A stretch of 22,070 bases of DNA. Origin: JABDDM01 sp038240295. Lineage in GTDB: Bacteria > Bacteroidota > Ignavibacteria > Palsa-1295. Position 1 is the stretch's first letter; the number at the start of each line of letters is the position of its first letter. The position numbers were made by a program, and so were the translations under genes. Shown piece after piece: positions 14,363 to 22,070 of the stretch. The notes below the pieces were generated by a model that was not told where the DNA came from, did no database searches, and worked only from the letters and a program-made list of their open reading frames with translations. The stretch lies in NCBI GenBank assembly GCA_038240295.1, contig JBBSDW010000039.1, forward strand, positions 1 to 22,070, given 5' to 3'.

Positions 14363-15523
14363 TCAGACGAACGGCTTAACACTTTCAAGTAGTGAGAGCG
14401 TTCGCATTAGACACCGATCCCACGTGAAAGCTTTCACGCGCTGCAAGCCTTTTCCAATAAGCGTTTCTCGCAAATTAGCATCGTTCATGATCCGTTCGAG
14501 TGCCTGATCGAAATCGTTTGGGTCCGCGGGATCGAACAAAATTCCGGCATCGCCCACGATCTCGGGGAAGGAGTGGACGTTCGCAGCTGCTACAGGGATG
14601 CCCGATGCCCATGATTCAAAGAGAGGATTCCCGAAGCTTTCATAGCTCGATGGAAACACGAAAGCCAGGGCGTTCGCGTAAAGATACCGCAGATCGGTTT
14701 GATTCAGCTGATCCGTAAAACGAACAAGGTGCTCTGTGCCAAATTCTTTGCAAAGCTGGTGCAGACGCTCAATATAGACAGGGTGCGTCCCCGTCCCTTT
14801 TCCGGCAAGCACGAGCGGCACCTCCAACGGCAAATGGTGAACGACTCGCGAATGAGCAGCGATGAGCTTATCCTGATTCTTGTATTGCCAGAGTGCAGAT
14901 ACATAGAGAAGATACTTTCCTTTCTCGAGACCAAACCTGGCGAGCACTTTATCGCCCGCTGGATCAGAGCGATTCTTCTGGCCATCAAACAGCGTGGTGT
15001 CCACTCCGTGAGGAATGACTTGGATCTTCTCAGCTTTGATCCCGATGAAGCGAATCACATCTTTCTTAATATCTTCGCTCGGCGTGATCACTCGTGCGGC
15101 GCGCTTTGCGCTGAAGGGCATCAGCAATTGCCGCATGACTCGCCGCGGAAGATCGACGCCGTAGGCATTGCCATAATAATGCGGGACCGCGCGAATGTTC
15201 AACACGTAAGGCACCGGGCAACGAAAGCTTGCGAAGTTGCCCGGGAAATACATGACATCGACCTTTGCCTTGCGAATGAGTCCCGGCAGCCTGAACTGCT
15301 CGCCGAAGATTTTATGCAACGGCGAACGGCTTGAATCTTTTACGATGACGATCTCGAAGTGATGATCGCCAAGATCGAGGTTATCGCGCTGGCCCTCACT
15401 CAAAAAAAGAACGATCGTATGCGGAAGCTCATGCGAGGCGAAGGCGCGCAGAAAATGTTCGATATAATTTCTTCCACCGGTGTCGCCGCTAACATCGCCA
15501 AGCGATGCAATGCCGATCTTCAT
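14363..15523 (-). CDS. Glycosyltransferase family 4
   Basis: A GT-B fold retaining glycosyltransferase of 386 residues, cytoplasmic or membrane-associated, transferring sugar from a nucleotide sugar. The N-terminal acceptor half begins MKIGIASLGDVSGDTGGRNY with a glycine-rich loop. The linker VIPHGVDTTLFDG starts the donor half, which has LLYVSALWQYKNQDKLIAAH and the EX7E motif (ESFGNPLFE) inside SSYESFGNPLFESWASGIPV. It ends with ANVHSFPEIVGDAGILFDP. The ATG at 15521-15523 overlaps the TGA of asnB (ATGA), which shows coupling; the open frame upstream to 15592 is inside asnB. With an asparagine synthetase partner it probably belongs to cell-surface polysaccharide synthesis; the sugar and acceptor are unknown. 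Confidence 0.92.
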   Translation of the reverse strand: MKIGIASLGDVSGDTGGRNYIEHFLRAFASHELPHTIVLFLSEGQRDNLDLGDHHFEIVIVKDSSRSPLHKIFGEQFRLPGLIRKAKVDVMYFPGNFASFRCPVPYVLNIRAVPHYYGNAYGVDLPRRVMRQLLMPFSAKRAARVITPSEDIKKDVIRFIGIKAEKIQVIPHGVDTTLFDGQKNRSDPAGDKVLARFGLEKGKYLLYVSALWQYKNQDKLIAAHSRVVHHLPLEVPLVLAGKGTGTHPVYIERLHQLCKEFGTEHLVRFTDQLNQTDLRYLYANALAFVFPSSYESFGNPLFESWASGIPVAAANVHSFPEIVGDAGILFDPADPNDFDQALERIMNDANLRETLIGKGLQRVKAFTWDRCLMRTLSLLESVKPFV

Positions 15524-17400
15524 AGGTGAGCGGGAAGTTGTTCGTACTGCATGAGCGCGCGGTACCAGCCTTCGAGTGCGATGATCGCCCACACTTCAAG
15601 ATAATGCGCGCGCCCCTTCAGGAAACGCTCGACTGTTTTGCCGACGGCTGCGCTGTTCAGATGCCTGTCGTCGATCAACCGAAGTTGGCCTTGCTGCAAA
15701 ACGGTAAGATAGGGATTGAGCGCTCCATCGCGAAGCCATTGCGACATCGGGAGTTCGAAACCGGTCTTCGGTTTCGTTAGTAACTCATCGGGGATCAGAT
15801 CGGCGAAAGCTTCGCTCAAAAGCGATTTCGATGGGCCCGCTGCTTTATCTTCAAGCGGTACCTGCTGCATAAATTCGATGAGCGGAACATCGAGAAATGG
15901 CGCACGCGCTTCGAGGCTTTGTGACATTGTCATTACGTCAAGATCGCGCAATAACATGCTCGGCAAATAATTTTCGATGTCGAGCCGCTGAAGTCTCGCG
16001 CTCGCATTTTTCTCCTGATCGAGCGAGTGTGCATTCAGTACGTCGTCGGTCCACTCGCAAACCTGGGAGGATGCGATCGTGCAAAGTTCGGCGACTTCAT
16101 CGCCCGAAAAAAGGATACGTGTTCGCGATGGTTCGAGGAGCATCCGAACTGCGTTCTGAAGTTTGCTTGTTGAATGTTCGAGCCTACGAAACAGCGAACC
16201 GCGAACACCCCTGGGCACCGACGCGACAAGCCGTTGAATGTTCGGATGCTTTGCGAGCCACCGAAATTTTTTGTAGCCAAGAAAAAGTTCGTCGCCGCCT
16301 ACGCCGCTTATCACGACCTTCAGCGAAGGATCGGCTTCATGTGTTGCGCGCGAAACAAGATAGCTATTGAGCCCATCGCCCGTAGGGCTATCCATCGAAG
16401 CAAAAAAATCGGGGAGCCACCGAACAACATCGCTCGCCGAGATCGTGAGTTCATGATGGTCGGTCCCAAACGCCCGTGCGCTGAGCCTCGCGAGATCGCG
16501 CTCATCGTTCTCGGGTTTGTCGTTGACAAATCCAAGAGTGAATGACTTGATCGGTGCAGGCGAATCCTGCGCCATGAGACCGGTGACAACATTCGAATCG
16601 AGTCCGCCTGACAAGAACGATGCAACAGGAACATCGCTCACAAGCCGGTAACGAACCGCCTCTTCGACTTTCTCCCGGATCGTCTGCACCAGCTCGCTTC
16701 TCGGACGCCCTGTGCGAGGTTCGTAGTCCGCAAGCCTCCACCACCGTTCGATCTTGATCGCTCCATCTGCATCCACACGAAGTGTGTGACCCGGCGGCAG
16801 CGTCGAGACCCCCTCGATCATCGTTTGCGGCGAAGGAAGCGAGTAGAAGGAAAGATACTTCGCAAGCCCCTGCTTGGAAAGAATGGGTCGCACCAGACCG
16901 CTTGCAATTAGTGCACGAAGTTCGGAAGCGAAAATAAACTGTCCATCCTGAACTGTATAGTATAGCGGCTTCTTACCGACCGCATCCCGAGCGATAAGGA
17001 GTGAATGGTTTGGGGCATCCCAATTCGCAAACGTAAAAAAGCCGCGAAGCTTAGCGAGCGCCGAAACTCCTTGACGCTCAATCAACTCTTGCAACACGAA
17101 GGTATCCGAGCGCGCGTCCGCGATCGAATATTTCTTTGCGAGTTCTTTGAAATTATAGATCTCCCCGTTGAAGACGATTGAAGAAGCCTGATCCGGTCGC
17201 ACCATCGGCTGATGCCCGTGAGCGCTGAGATCGATGATCGAAAGGCGACGATGCCCTAGCACGATGTTGGCGGATGCGTAGATGCCTTCATCATCGGGAC
17301 CGCGATGCGCGAGGGCGTGCGTCATTCGGCGGACACGAGAGTCCGCGTCGGTCACAATCTGATTCTTTCCAAGAGCGAGAATACCGGCGATGCCACACAT
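15520..17400 (-). CDS. asnB: Asparagine synthetase (glutamine-hydrolysing)
   Basis: The 626-residue enzyme makes asparagine from aspartate, ATP and glutamine (EC 6.3.5.4). The nucleophile Cys2 follows the initiator Met (MCGIAGILALG), so the start is certain. The N-terminal glutaminase domain shows ALAHRGPDDEGIY, GHRRLSIIDLS and IVFNGEIYNFKEL. The synthetase domain has the ATP-binding SGGLDS, then FTLGFVNDKPENDE, DSPTGDG and VVISGVGGDELFLGY, ending with SQSLEARAPFLDVPLIEF. All key motifs are present. Such AsnB paralogues often lie in exopolysaccharide clusters, and this one is coupled to a GT4 glycosyltransferase, so it may amidate or modify a surface glycan rather than feed housekeeping asparagine synthesis. 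Confidence 0.95.
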   Translation of the reverse strand: MCGIAGILALGKNQIVTDADSRVRRMTHALAHRGPDDEGIYASANIVLGHRRLSIIDLSAHGHQPMVRPDQASSIVFNGEIYNFKELAKKYSIADARSDTFVLQELIERQGVSALAKLRGFFTFANWDAPNHSLLIARDAVGKKPLYYTVQDGQFIFASELRALIASGLVRPILSKQGLAKYLSFYSLPSPQTMIEGVSTLPPGHTLRVDADGAIKIERWWRLADYEPRTGRPRSELVQTIREKVEEAVRYRLVSDVPVASFLSGGLDSNVVTGLMAQDSPAPIKSFTLGFVNDKPENDERDLARLSARAFGTDHHELTISASDVVRWLPDFFASMDSPTGDGLNSYLVSRATHEADPSLKVVISGVGGDELFLGYKKFRWLAKHPNIQRLVASVPRGVRGSLFRRLEHSTSKLQNAVRMLLEPSRTRILFSGDEVAELCTIASSQVCEWTDDVLNAHSLDQEKNASARLQRLDIENYLPSMLLRDLDVMTMSQSLEARAPFLDVPLIEFMQQVPLEDKAAGPSKSLLSEAFADLIPDELLTKPKTGFELPMSQWLRDGALNPYLTVLQQGQLRLIDDRHLNSAAVGKTVERFLKGRAHYLEVWAIIALEGWYRALMQYEQLPAHL

Positions 17401-17435
17401 TACTACGAATTTACCGCACTTTCTGCCGCAACTTT

Positions 17436-17475
17436 AAAAACCCCTCCTTTTGAAGGAGGGGTTTGGGGTGGTTGC
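17436..17475 (+). repeat. Hairpin repeat copy 1
   Basis: A 12-bp stem, AAACCCCTCCTT (17438-17449) and AAGGAGGGGTTT (17453-17464), is followed by a GGGGTGGTT tail. A related copy lies in opposite orientation at 17515-17560. Elements of this build with a conserved T-G-G-x-G-G-T tail look like dispersed REP or MITE-type repeats. Confidence 0.7.
17438..17464 (-). terminator. Intrinsic terminator of the T9SS protein gene
   Basis: Read on the minus strand, the 12-bp stem with a 3-base loop is GC-rich near its base and runs directly into TTTTTAAAG, the classic intrinsic-terminator form. It lies about 105 bp after the stop of the minus-strand secreted-protein gene and upstream of asnB, so it probably separates the two transcripts. 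It coincides with hairpin repeat copy 1. Confidence 0.6.
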
Positions 17476-17514
17476 GCCCGGTGCGATGAATCTCGAAACG
17501 TGCACTGCCTCGAC

Positions 17515-17560
17515 CGAAAAAAACCACCTCCAACCCCCGCCTTCAAAAGGCGGGGGCTTT
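17515..17560 (-). repeat. Hairpin repeat copy 2, inverted relative to copy 1
   Basis: The stem is CCCCCGCCTT (17534-17543) and AAGGCGGGGG (17547-17556), with a 3-base loop. Read on the minus strand the tail is TTGGAGGTGG and then seven T. Aligned to copy 1 it has the same core (CCxxCCTTTTGAAGG) and GGxGGTGGTT tail with compensatory stem changes. The stem differences keep pairing, which suggests the structure is maintained. Confidence 0.7.
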
Positions 17561-17569
17561 AGAGAAGCT

Positions 17570-20500
17570 TTATTTCTGGATCGAAATTCGGCTCGTCTCC
17601 GTCCATGTTTGCGAAGGCATTCCGCCAACGATACGGCAATAGTAATCGCCGCTCGTTAACTGCGAGCCATCGAAGTGGAGTTCGTAAATGCCCTTGTTGT
17701 GAATGGCATTGTCAGCGAGTGTGGCAACCTTGACGCCGAGCATACTATAGATCTCAACGGTCACAGGCACGTTCGTACCACGAACCTCAAAGCGAATGTT
17801 CGTCGGGCCGGTGCTTGGGTTTGGCGACGTACCGACCAGGTGCACAACGCTTCCGTTGTCGCGGATATAGCCTTGAATCAGTGCCTCACCGCAGCGTAGG
17901 GGCTGCACATAGATCGACGGATCGTTCGTCGTTGGTGTGTAACAGATCGACGAGCCATCCTGCCTGAAGAACGTCAGGTTCATCGGGGTGACGGTCGTCG
18001 TATCGGCTTTTGTCAAGCGCGAGGTCATGATCAAATGCGCGAGCGTGCGCTGGCCATCGGCGATCTTTGTCGTACCTGTTCCACGAATGTTTACTGTGAG
18101 GTAGTTCGTGTCGTTCGATTTGCCAACGGTTTTTGCGATGACCGGTACGTAGCCATTGTCACCCGGCGTGGCACGGAGCGAATTGAAATCGAACATATCC
18201 GAATTGAAGACGACTGCGACATCGTATCCATAGATATTTCCGATTCCGAGATCCTGCTTTACCGTGATCGGCACATCGATCGTTTGATCGACAATCGCAC
18301 TGTACGCCGTATTCGAGACATTGGCGCTCGTCACTTCTACCGGCAACACATGCGCATTGCCAATAATCTGACGATTGACAATGATCTGTGTGCCATCGCC
18401 CGAGTCATACGTGAATGAAACAACCGCGCGAGCCATACCTGTAAGGATAGGACTATAAAGCACCGGAATGTCGATGCAGCTATCCTTCTTTAACCAGATG
18501 CCGCCAGTCGCAACAAAGAGCGTCGAATCGCTGGTGAGCGACCCAAGTGTGCCGATGTCGCCGAACAAGAATTGGTTCGCATTGACAGCCGGCTGATTGT
18601 TGTAATCGGCAGAGACGATCGAAGCGCTGATAAGTTTAGCAGGCTTCGAACCTCGGTTGCAGAATTCAACCATCTGCTTGTTCGACTCGCATGTCCAGGT
18701 TGTGTCGTAGATGGCACCGATAGCGCTTACCGAACGGCTTGCGTAGGACGCACTAAGTGGAATGCTCAGATTCCCACCGCATTCCGCAGTCGTGATATTG
18801 AGCGTTCCGGAATATGCACCTGCGACTGCGTTGATCGCCGACACAGTTACAGACACCACATCGCCCGGTTGCAGGATCTGCCCTTTTGTAAGTCCTGAGG
18901 TGACCGTAAATGTCGGATCGCTCGTCGAGAAGTCGACGATCGTAAGTGGCGAAGTGCCTTGGATGTTGTCGATCGACACATTCAGCGTTTGTGACACACC
19001 CGGGTCAACCTCGGAGAAGCTGAGCGAATTCAGATTCGATGCAATGACCGGATGCGAGACATTCGCGGTGAAAGCAACGGCAGATGTATCATGCACGCTG
19101 CCAGCGACAGTGTACACGAGCAAGTTTGCATGCCGAATCCTCCAGGCATTTGCACCTGTCGTATTTGCAATGAACTGCACCTGAACTTCGAGGCTGCTAT
19201 TAGCACTGATCGAAAATTGTGAGGTCCAGTTACTTAGCGATCCAACTTTAAGAATGGTGAATTCATTAGCGTCGGCTCCGCCCATCACAACAGAATCGAT
19301 GAAGCCGTCGGCACCTCCGGTGTTCTGGAGTTGAACGGTGAAGATCGTGTCGCGGACGCATACGGTTTGTGCGAGCCCTTTGTTCAGGTTCCAGTTGACG
19401 CCAGCTTTCACGGCCGACCCCGTCAGGATAGAGATGTCGCGGATCGTATGAGTATACGGCATCGGAGTTAAGTTACCCCAGGTGGTGACCGTGGTGTCGG
19501 TACCAGGTTTCAAAGGAGTATAACATGCCCCAATCGTCACGGATTCACCTGGATGCAACACGATCGGCATCTTAGCGATGGTCGCGGCATCGAGCGTGAA
19601 GACATTCGAGTTGAACAGAATATTTTTTGTCAGCGTCAGATCTTTGTTCGGGCTGACGTTCTTGATCGTGACGGGCAGACACTTCGTTGCGCCCACAACG
19701 ACGTTGCCAAAATCGACATCGAACGAATAGATCAGTGGTACGGCGCCATAGCCATTGACCTCTGCAAGATTTGCGGTATAGCAATCGGTTACGACCTGGA
19801 TGCTATCCTTGTGAATATTGATAAGTCCGGTATCTGTTGCGGTGTAGCAGACATGGATTGAAACCGTCTGATTTGGTTTCAGGATCATAGGAAGCGCCGG
19901 TGTCGTCGTAAGTGTGAACGCAGGCGTCTGACCATTCGTGATCGACTCAAGCGTTACGCCCTTGACAGGAATCGAGAGCTTGCCGTTGTTGGTCATCACA
20001 TAGTCGACGCAAGCGCCTGTTCCGTAGAGAACCTCCGACATTAGCTGCGTGCCTGGCGTCGCAGCTACTTTTACACCGGAGTAGCGGAAGGCGTATACGG
20101 TATCCTTGCCGGCGCGATCCGTGACATAGACTGCTGCAAAAGCATCGAGCAATGCATTGTTGACCGTCACATGAGCCGTCACGGATTTTGCACCGAGATC
20201 ATAAGGATCGACCACGAGCGACACGTTCGAACTTACATAGGGTTTGCCTCGATAGACGAGCCCATTCGGATCATACAGCAAACTGATATCACCAATGCCG
20301 CGTCCATCGACGGAAGAATCAGTAAGGGTGAGATTGAACGTGGTACAACTCGAATCGAACTTCATGCGTGGCGGTGCTGCGTCGGAGATCGAACCAAAAC
20401 TTGCGGCCGCAGCGGCGGCGTAGCCATAAGTCGCTTTGATCTGATCGTTATCGCGTGTGCCGTAATTATAAACTGCGAAATCGCACTTACCGGTGATGAT

Positions 20501-21814
20501 CGCCTGCAAGGGCTGATCGAGCTGCACGACACGGACCGAGTAGTTATCGACCGTGAATTTCATTCCTGGAGGAAGCGAGCCGATCGCATGCGCCGGCGCA
20601 CCGCCGACCGAGACCATGATATTGTCAACGCTATCTTTCTGCGCTACGACAGCGAAATACGTGAGAGCATAACCCGTCGGCACTTTGAACGTCGCGTTTT
20701 TTCGCCAGTTATGACGCGGCACGAGGACCATTTCGGTGTTCGATGTGCGCGGCGAGGCGCTCTGATGAATATCGAGGTAGTAATCATACTGCACGACCAT
20801 TATTGGCTTGTCCGATGTGATATGAACCGGATCGGTCGTAAGCGGAAATTCCCAGTACGTGCCGACATTCTGTACGCGGCCGTTGAAGGTGATCGACGTA
20901 GGCTCGTTGGAATAGACGCGGTAGAGGTCACCGGCGTAATCCTTTTTGATGCCCCATTTATTATTGAATGGCGCCGACACATAGTCCGTACCCCATGCTT
21001 CGACGGGCAGCATCTGCTCGACGGTGTAATCGTTATAGTCAAAGTGCCCCTGAATGACCATTGCATCCAGTGCACGCATAACTTCGCAACCGGCGATAAC
21101 GGCAACAGGCTTGCTCGATGTCACAGTCGATTGTGAAAGATCGTCCTGATCGTCGCGAGCAGCACCCTGCACCCAGTAGGTCTGACCATGATCGAGATGA
21201 ATCGTCCATGTGTCGCCTGCACTATGATATTTCGTAGGTGAATGGGCATGGATCGTTACATCCGTATTGTCCTCGACGGCTGTTACCACGAACGCGCCTG
21301 AAGAACTATCGAAGCAGTTAAAGCAAGAGCTGTTGCCCTGACCAGTGATCCATGGCTGATCGTTATAGGCCGAGATCACATAAGTCTGACCAAGCGAAGA
21401 AGTCGGAAGCACCAGGAATAATCCTACATTGGCATCATCATCTGAAAGTCCCTGCATCGAGATCGGATTCGACGCGATCACATGCACGCTTCGACTCTCT
21501 ACGCGTTCTTCCTTCACCGGCTTTGCAAGGAAACCACTCTTGTTAATGATCTTATATTCGAGCGGTTGATTGGGTTGGATGGTCCGTTCGTCCTTGATCG
21601 TATTGTCATCCGAGTAGTAGACGGTGACTTTTGTGTTCGGGACGTTCGTACACATGAGCAGCCAAACCGCTGTCGAAGCCTTCTTACTCGGCAGAAAACT
21701 TACCCAGTAATCTTTAGACTGAGCAGTGCCCTGCGCCTGCGCGAGTTCGCCGGAAGCAAATAGAAACGTCATACAAAGAAGTACCCACGGTCCAACACGT
21801 CGAAGATCGATCAT
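17570..21814 (-). CDS. Secreted IgGFc-binding-like/ASH-repeat protein with T9SS sorting domain
   Basis: The 1414-residue protein starts with a signal peptide (hydrophobic core VLLCMTFLFASG, cleavage after AQAQ). Residues about 33-480 resemble the IgGFc-binding domain of FCGBP-like proteins: KDYWVSFLPSKK, VIASNPISMQGL, VLPTSSLGQTYVISAYND, VTAVEDNTDVTIHAHSP, FAVVAQKDSVDNIMVSVGG. Then come ASH or choice-of-anchor-type beta-sandwiches (VDFGNVVVGATKCLPVTIKN near 699, LSFSEVDPGVSQTLNVSIDN near 930) and a cohesin-like segment (about 1160-1290, YGYDVAVVFNSDMFDF). The end is a T9SS type A sorting domain, about 1325-1414: SPNPSTGPTNIRFEV, VEIYSMLGVKVATL, then SGDYYCRIVGG. It should be exported by T9SS and anchored at or released from the surface, probably in adhesion. 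A double hairpin repeat follows. Confidence 0.9.
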   Translation of the reverse strand: MIDLRRVGPWVLLCMTFLFASGELAQAQGTAQSKDYWVSFLPSKKASTAVWLLMCTNVPNTKVTVYYSDDNTIKDERTIQPNQPLEYKIINKSGFLAKPVKEERVESRSVHVIASNPISMQGLSDDDANVGLFLVLPTSSLGQTYVISAYNDQPWITGQGNSSCFNCFDSSSGAFVVTAVEDNTDVTIHAHSPTKYHSAGDTWTIHLDHGQTYWVQGAARDDQDDLSQSTVTSSKPVAVIAGCEVMRALDAMVIQGHFDYNDYTVEQMLPVEAWGTDYVSAPFNNKWGIKKDYAGDLYRVYSNEPTSITFNGRVQNVGTYWEFPLTTDPVHITSDKPIMVVQYDYYLDIHQSASPRTSNTEMVLVPRHNWRKNATFKVPTGYALTYFAVVAQKDSVDNIMVSVGGAPAHAIGSLPPGMKFTVDNYSVRVVQLDQPLQAIITGKCDFAVYNYGTRDNDQIKATYGYAAAAAASFGSISDAAPPRMKFDSSCTTFNLTLTDSSVDGRGIGDISLLYDPNGLVYRGKPYVSSNVSLVVDPYDLGAKSVTAHVTVNNALLDAFAAVYVTDRAGKDTVYAFRYSGVKVAATPGTQLMSEVLYGTGACVDYVMTNNGKLSIPVKGVTLESITNGQTPAFTLTTTPALPMILKPNQTVSIHVCYTATDTGLINIHKDSIQVVTDCYTANLAEVNGYGAVPLIYSFDVDFGNVVVGATKCLPVTIKNVSPNKDLTLTKNILFNSNVFTLDAATIAKMPIVLHPGESVTIGACYTPLKPGTDTTVTTWGNLTPMPYTHTIRDISILTGSAVKAGVNWNLNKGLAQTVCVRDTIFTVQLQNTGGADGFIDSVVMGGADANEFTILKVGSLSNWTSQFSISANSSLEVQVQFIANTTGANAWRIRHANLLVYTVAGSVHDTSAVAFTANVSHPVIASNLNSLSFSEVDPGVSQTLNVSIDNIQGTSPLTIVDFSTSDPTFTVTSGLTKGQILQPGDVVSVTVSAINAVAGAYSGTLNITTAECGGNLSIPLSASYASRSVSAIGAIYDTTWTCESNKQMVEFCNRGSKPAKLISASIVSADYNNQPAVNANQFLFGDIGTLGSLTSDSTLFVATGGIWLKKDSCIDIPVLYSPILTGMARAVVSFTYDSGDGTQIIVNRQIIGNAHVLPVEVTSANVSNTAYSAIVDQTIDVPITVKQDLGIGNIYGYDVAVVFNSDMFDFNSLRATPGDNGYVPVIAKTVGKSNDTNYLTVNIRGTGTTKIADGQRTLAHLIMTSRLTKADTTTVTPMNLTFFRQDGSSICYTPTTNDPSIYVQPLRCGEALIQGYIRDNGSVVHLVGTSPNPSTGPTNIRFEVRGTNVPVTVEIYSMLGVKVATLADNAIHNKGIYELHFDGSQLTSGDYYCRIVGGMPSQTWTETSRISIQK

Positions 21815-22070
21815 AGAGCCGGATCAGATGAGTGCCATCGTAGCGGCATGCTTCAGACATCGCCGGCAACAATAACACGGTTGAAACAACATAAAAACCA
21901 ATGCCGCAAACACTGAGAAGGCTCACAGCAACTGCGAAGCAGTTCCTAAAAAGGAGAAGATACATATAGAGAAAGCATTCCGAAGAAAGATAATTCCTGT
22001 TCGAAAATCTTAATTTTCGTCGGCGTTCCGTCCCGCATCGGCTCAACGCATTCTTTGCTCTGAGCCGGAC
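21815..22070. other. Upstream region of the T9SS protein gene, no gene seen
   Basis: About 255 bp to the right edge. An open minus-strand frame here (21714-22046) overlaps the secreted-protein start in another frame and has a Leu/Cys-rich composition without recognisable features, so I do not call it. Hairpins lie at 21930-21944 (AACTGC, GAA loop, GCAGTT) and, at the edge, 22039-22067 (CGGCTCA and TGAGCCG, 15-base loop). Confidence 0.5.

Noticed and set aside
17434..17659. Short ORFs with PPFEGG or FKRRG-like peptides
   Set aside because: They are translations of the two hairpin repeats, a common artefact, and lack coding character outside them.
20171..21136. 321-codon plus-strand ORF
   Set aside because: It is antisense to the IgGFc-binding-like region and is Arg/His/Asp-rich with no recognisable pattern.
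1..22070. CRISPR array or tRNA genes
   Set aside because: No regularly spaced repeats with unique spacers are present, and no cloverleaf with a convincing T-loop was found in the intergenic stretches.

Overview
The window looks like chromosomal DNA from the Bacteroidota/Chlorobiota (FCB) superphylum. The clearest sign is a 1414-residue secreted protein (17570-21814, minus strand) with an IgGFc-binding-like N-terminus, ASH-type beta-sandwich repeats and a C-terminal type IX secretion (T9SS) sorting domain. A 31-residue AURKAIP1/COX24-type ribosomal miniprotein fits, as do weak Shine-Dalgarno sequences and several TTG starts. Secreted proteins of this build and moderate GC would suit Candidatus Kapabacteria or Ignavibacteria, but that finer placement is inference. 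I see no tRNA, rRNA or CRISPR array.

Left end (1-3700) is accessory and partly decayed. It holds the C-terminus of an unrecognised protein and an IS110-family transposase remnant (about 666-968, minus). Next come a helix-hairpin-helix fragment overlapping a small OB-fold-like ORF, a PQQ-type beta-propeller lipoprotein broken by one frameshift in a 7-A tract, and an 87-codon orphan ORF. It ends with an ECF-like sigma factor that has an unusual N-terminal extension.

Centre-left (3700-9690) is mostly central carbon metabolism on the minus strand. An exported thioredoxin-fold/TPR protein, ribulose-phosphate 3-epimerase and a LacD-type class I aldolase lie in close tandem, with three 19-bp palindromic repeats upstream. 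An unrecognised helical protein, enolase and a dead PAS-histidine kinase follow.

The plus-strand island (10238-12913) is the most unusual part. A FAD-dependent oxidoreductase of about 350 residues continues in one frame into about 400 residues of Lys-rich, RGG/GGYQ/GGYAPRE low-complexity sequence resembling eukaryotic RGG-box RNA-binding proteins. The ribosomal miniprotein gene lies 160 bp downstream on the same strand. This fusion is my best candidate for something undescribed.

Right side (13031-21814, minus strand): an HU/IHF-like DNA-binding protein overlaps a membrane-anchored zinc-ribbon TPR protein. Asparagine synthetase and a GT4 glycosyltransferase are coupled by an ATGA overlap, suggesting surface glycan synthesis. 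Two homologous hairpin elements in opposite orientation separate asnB from the large T9SS protein; one also looks like an intrinsic terminator.
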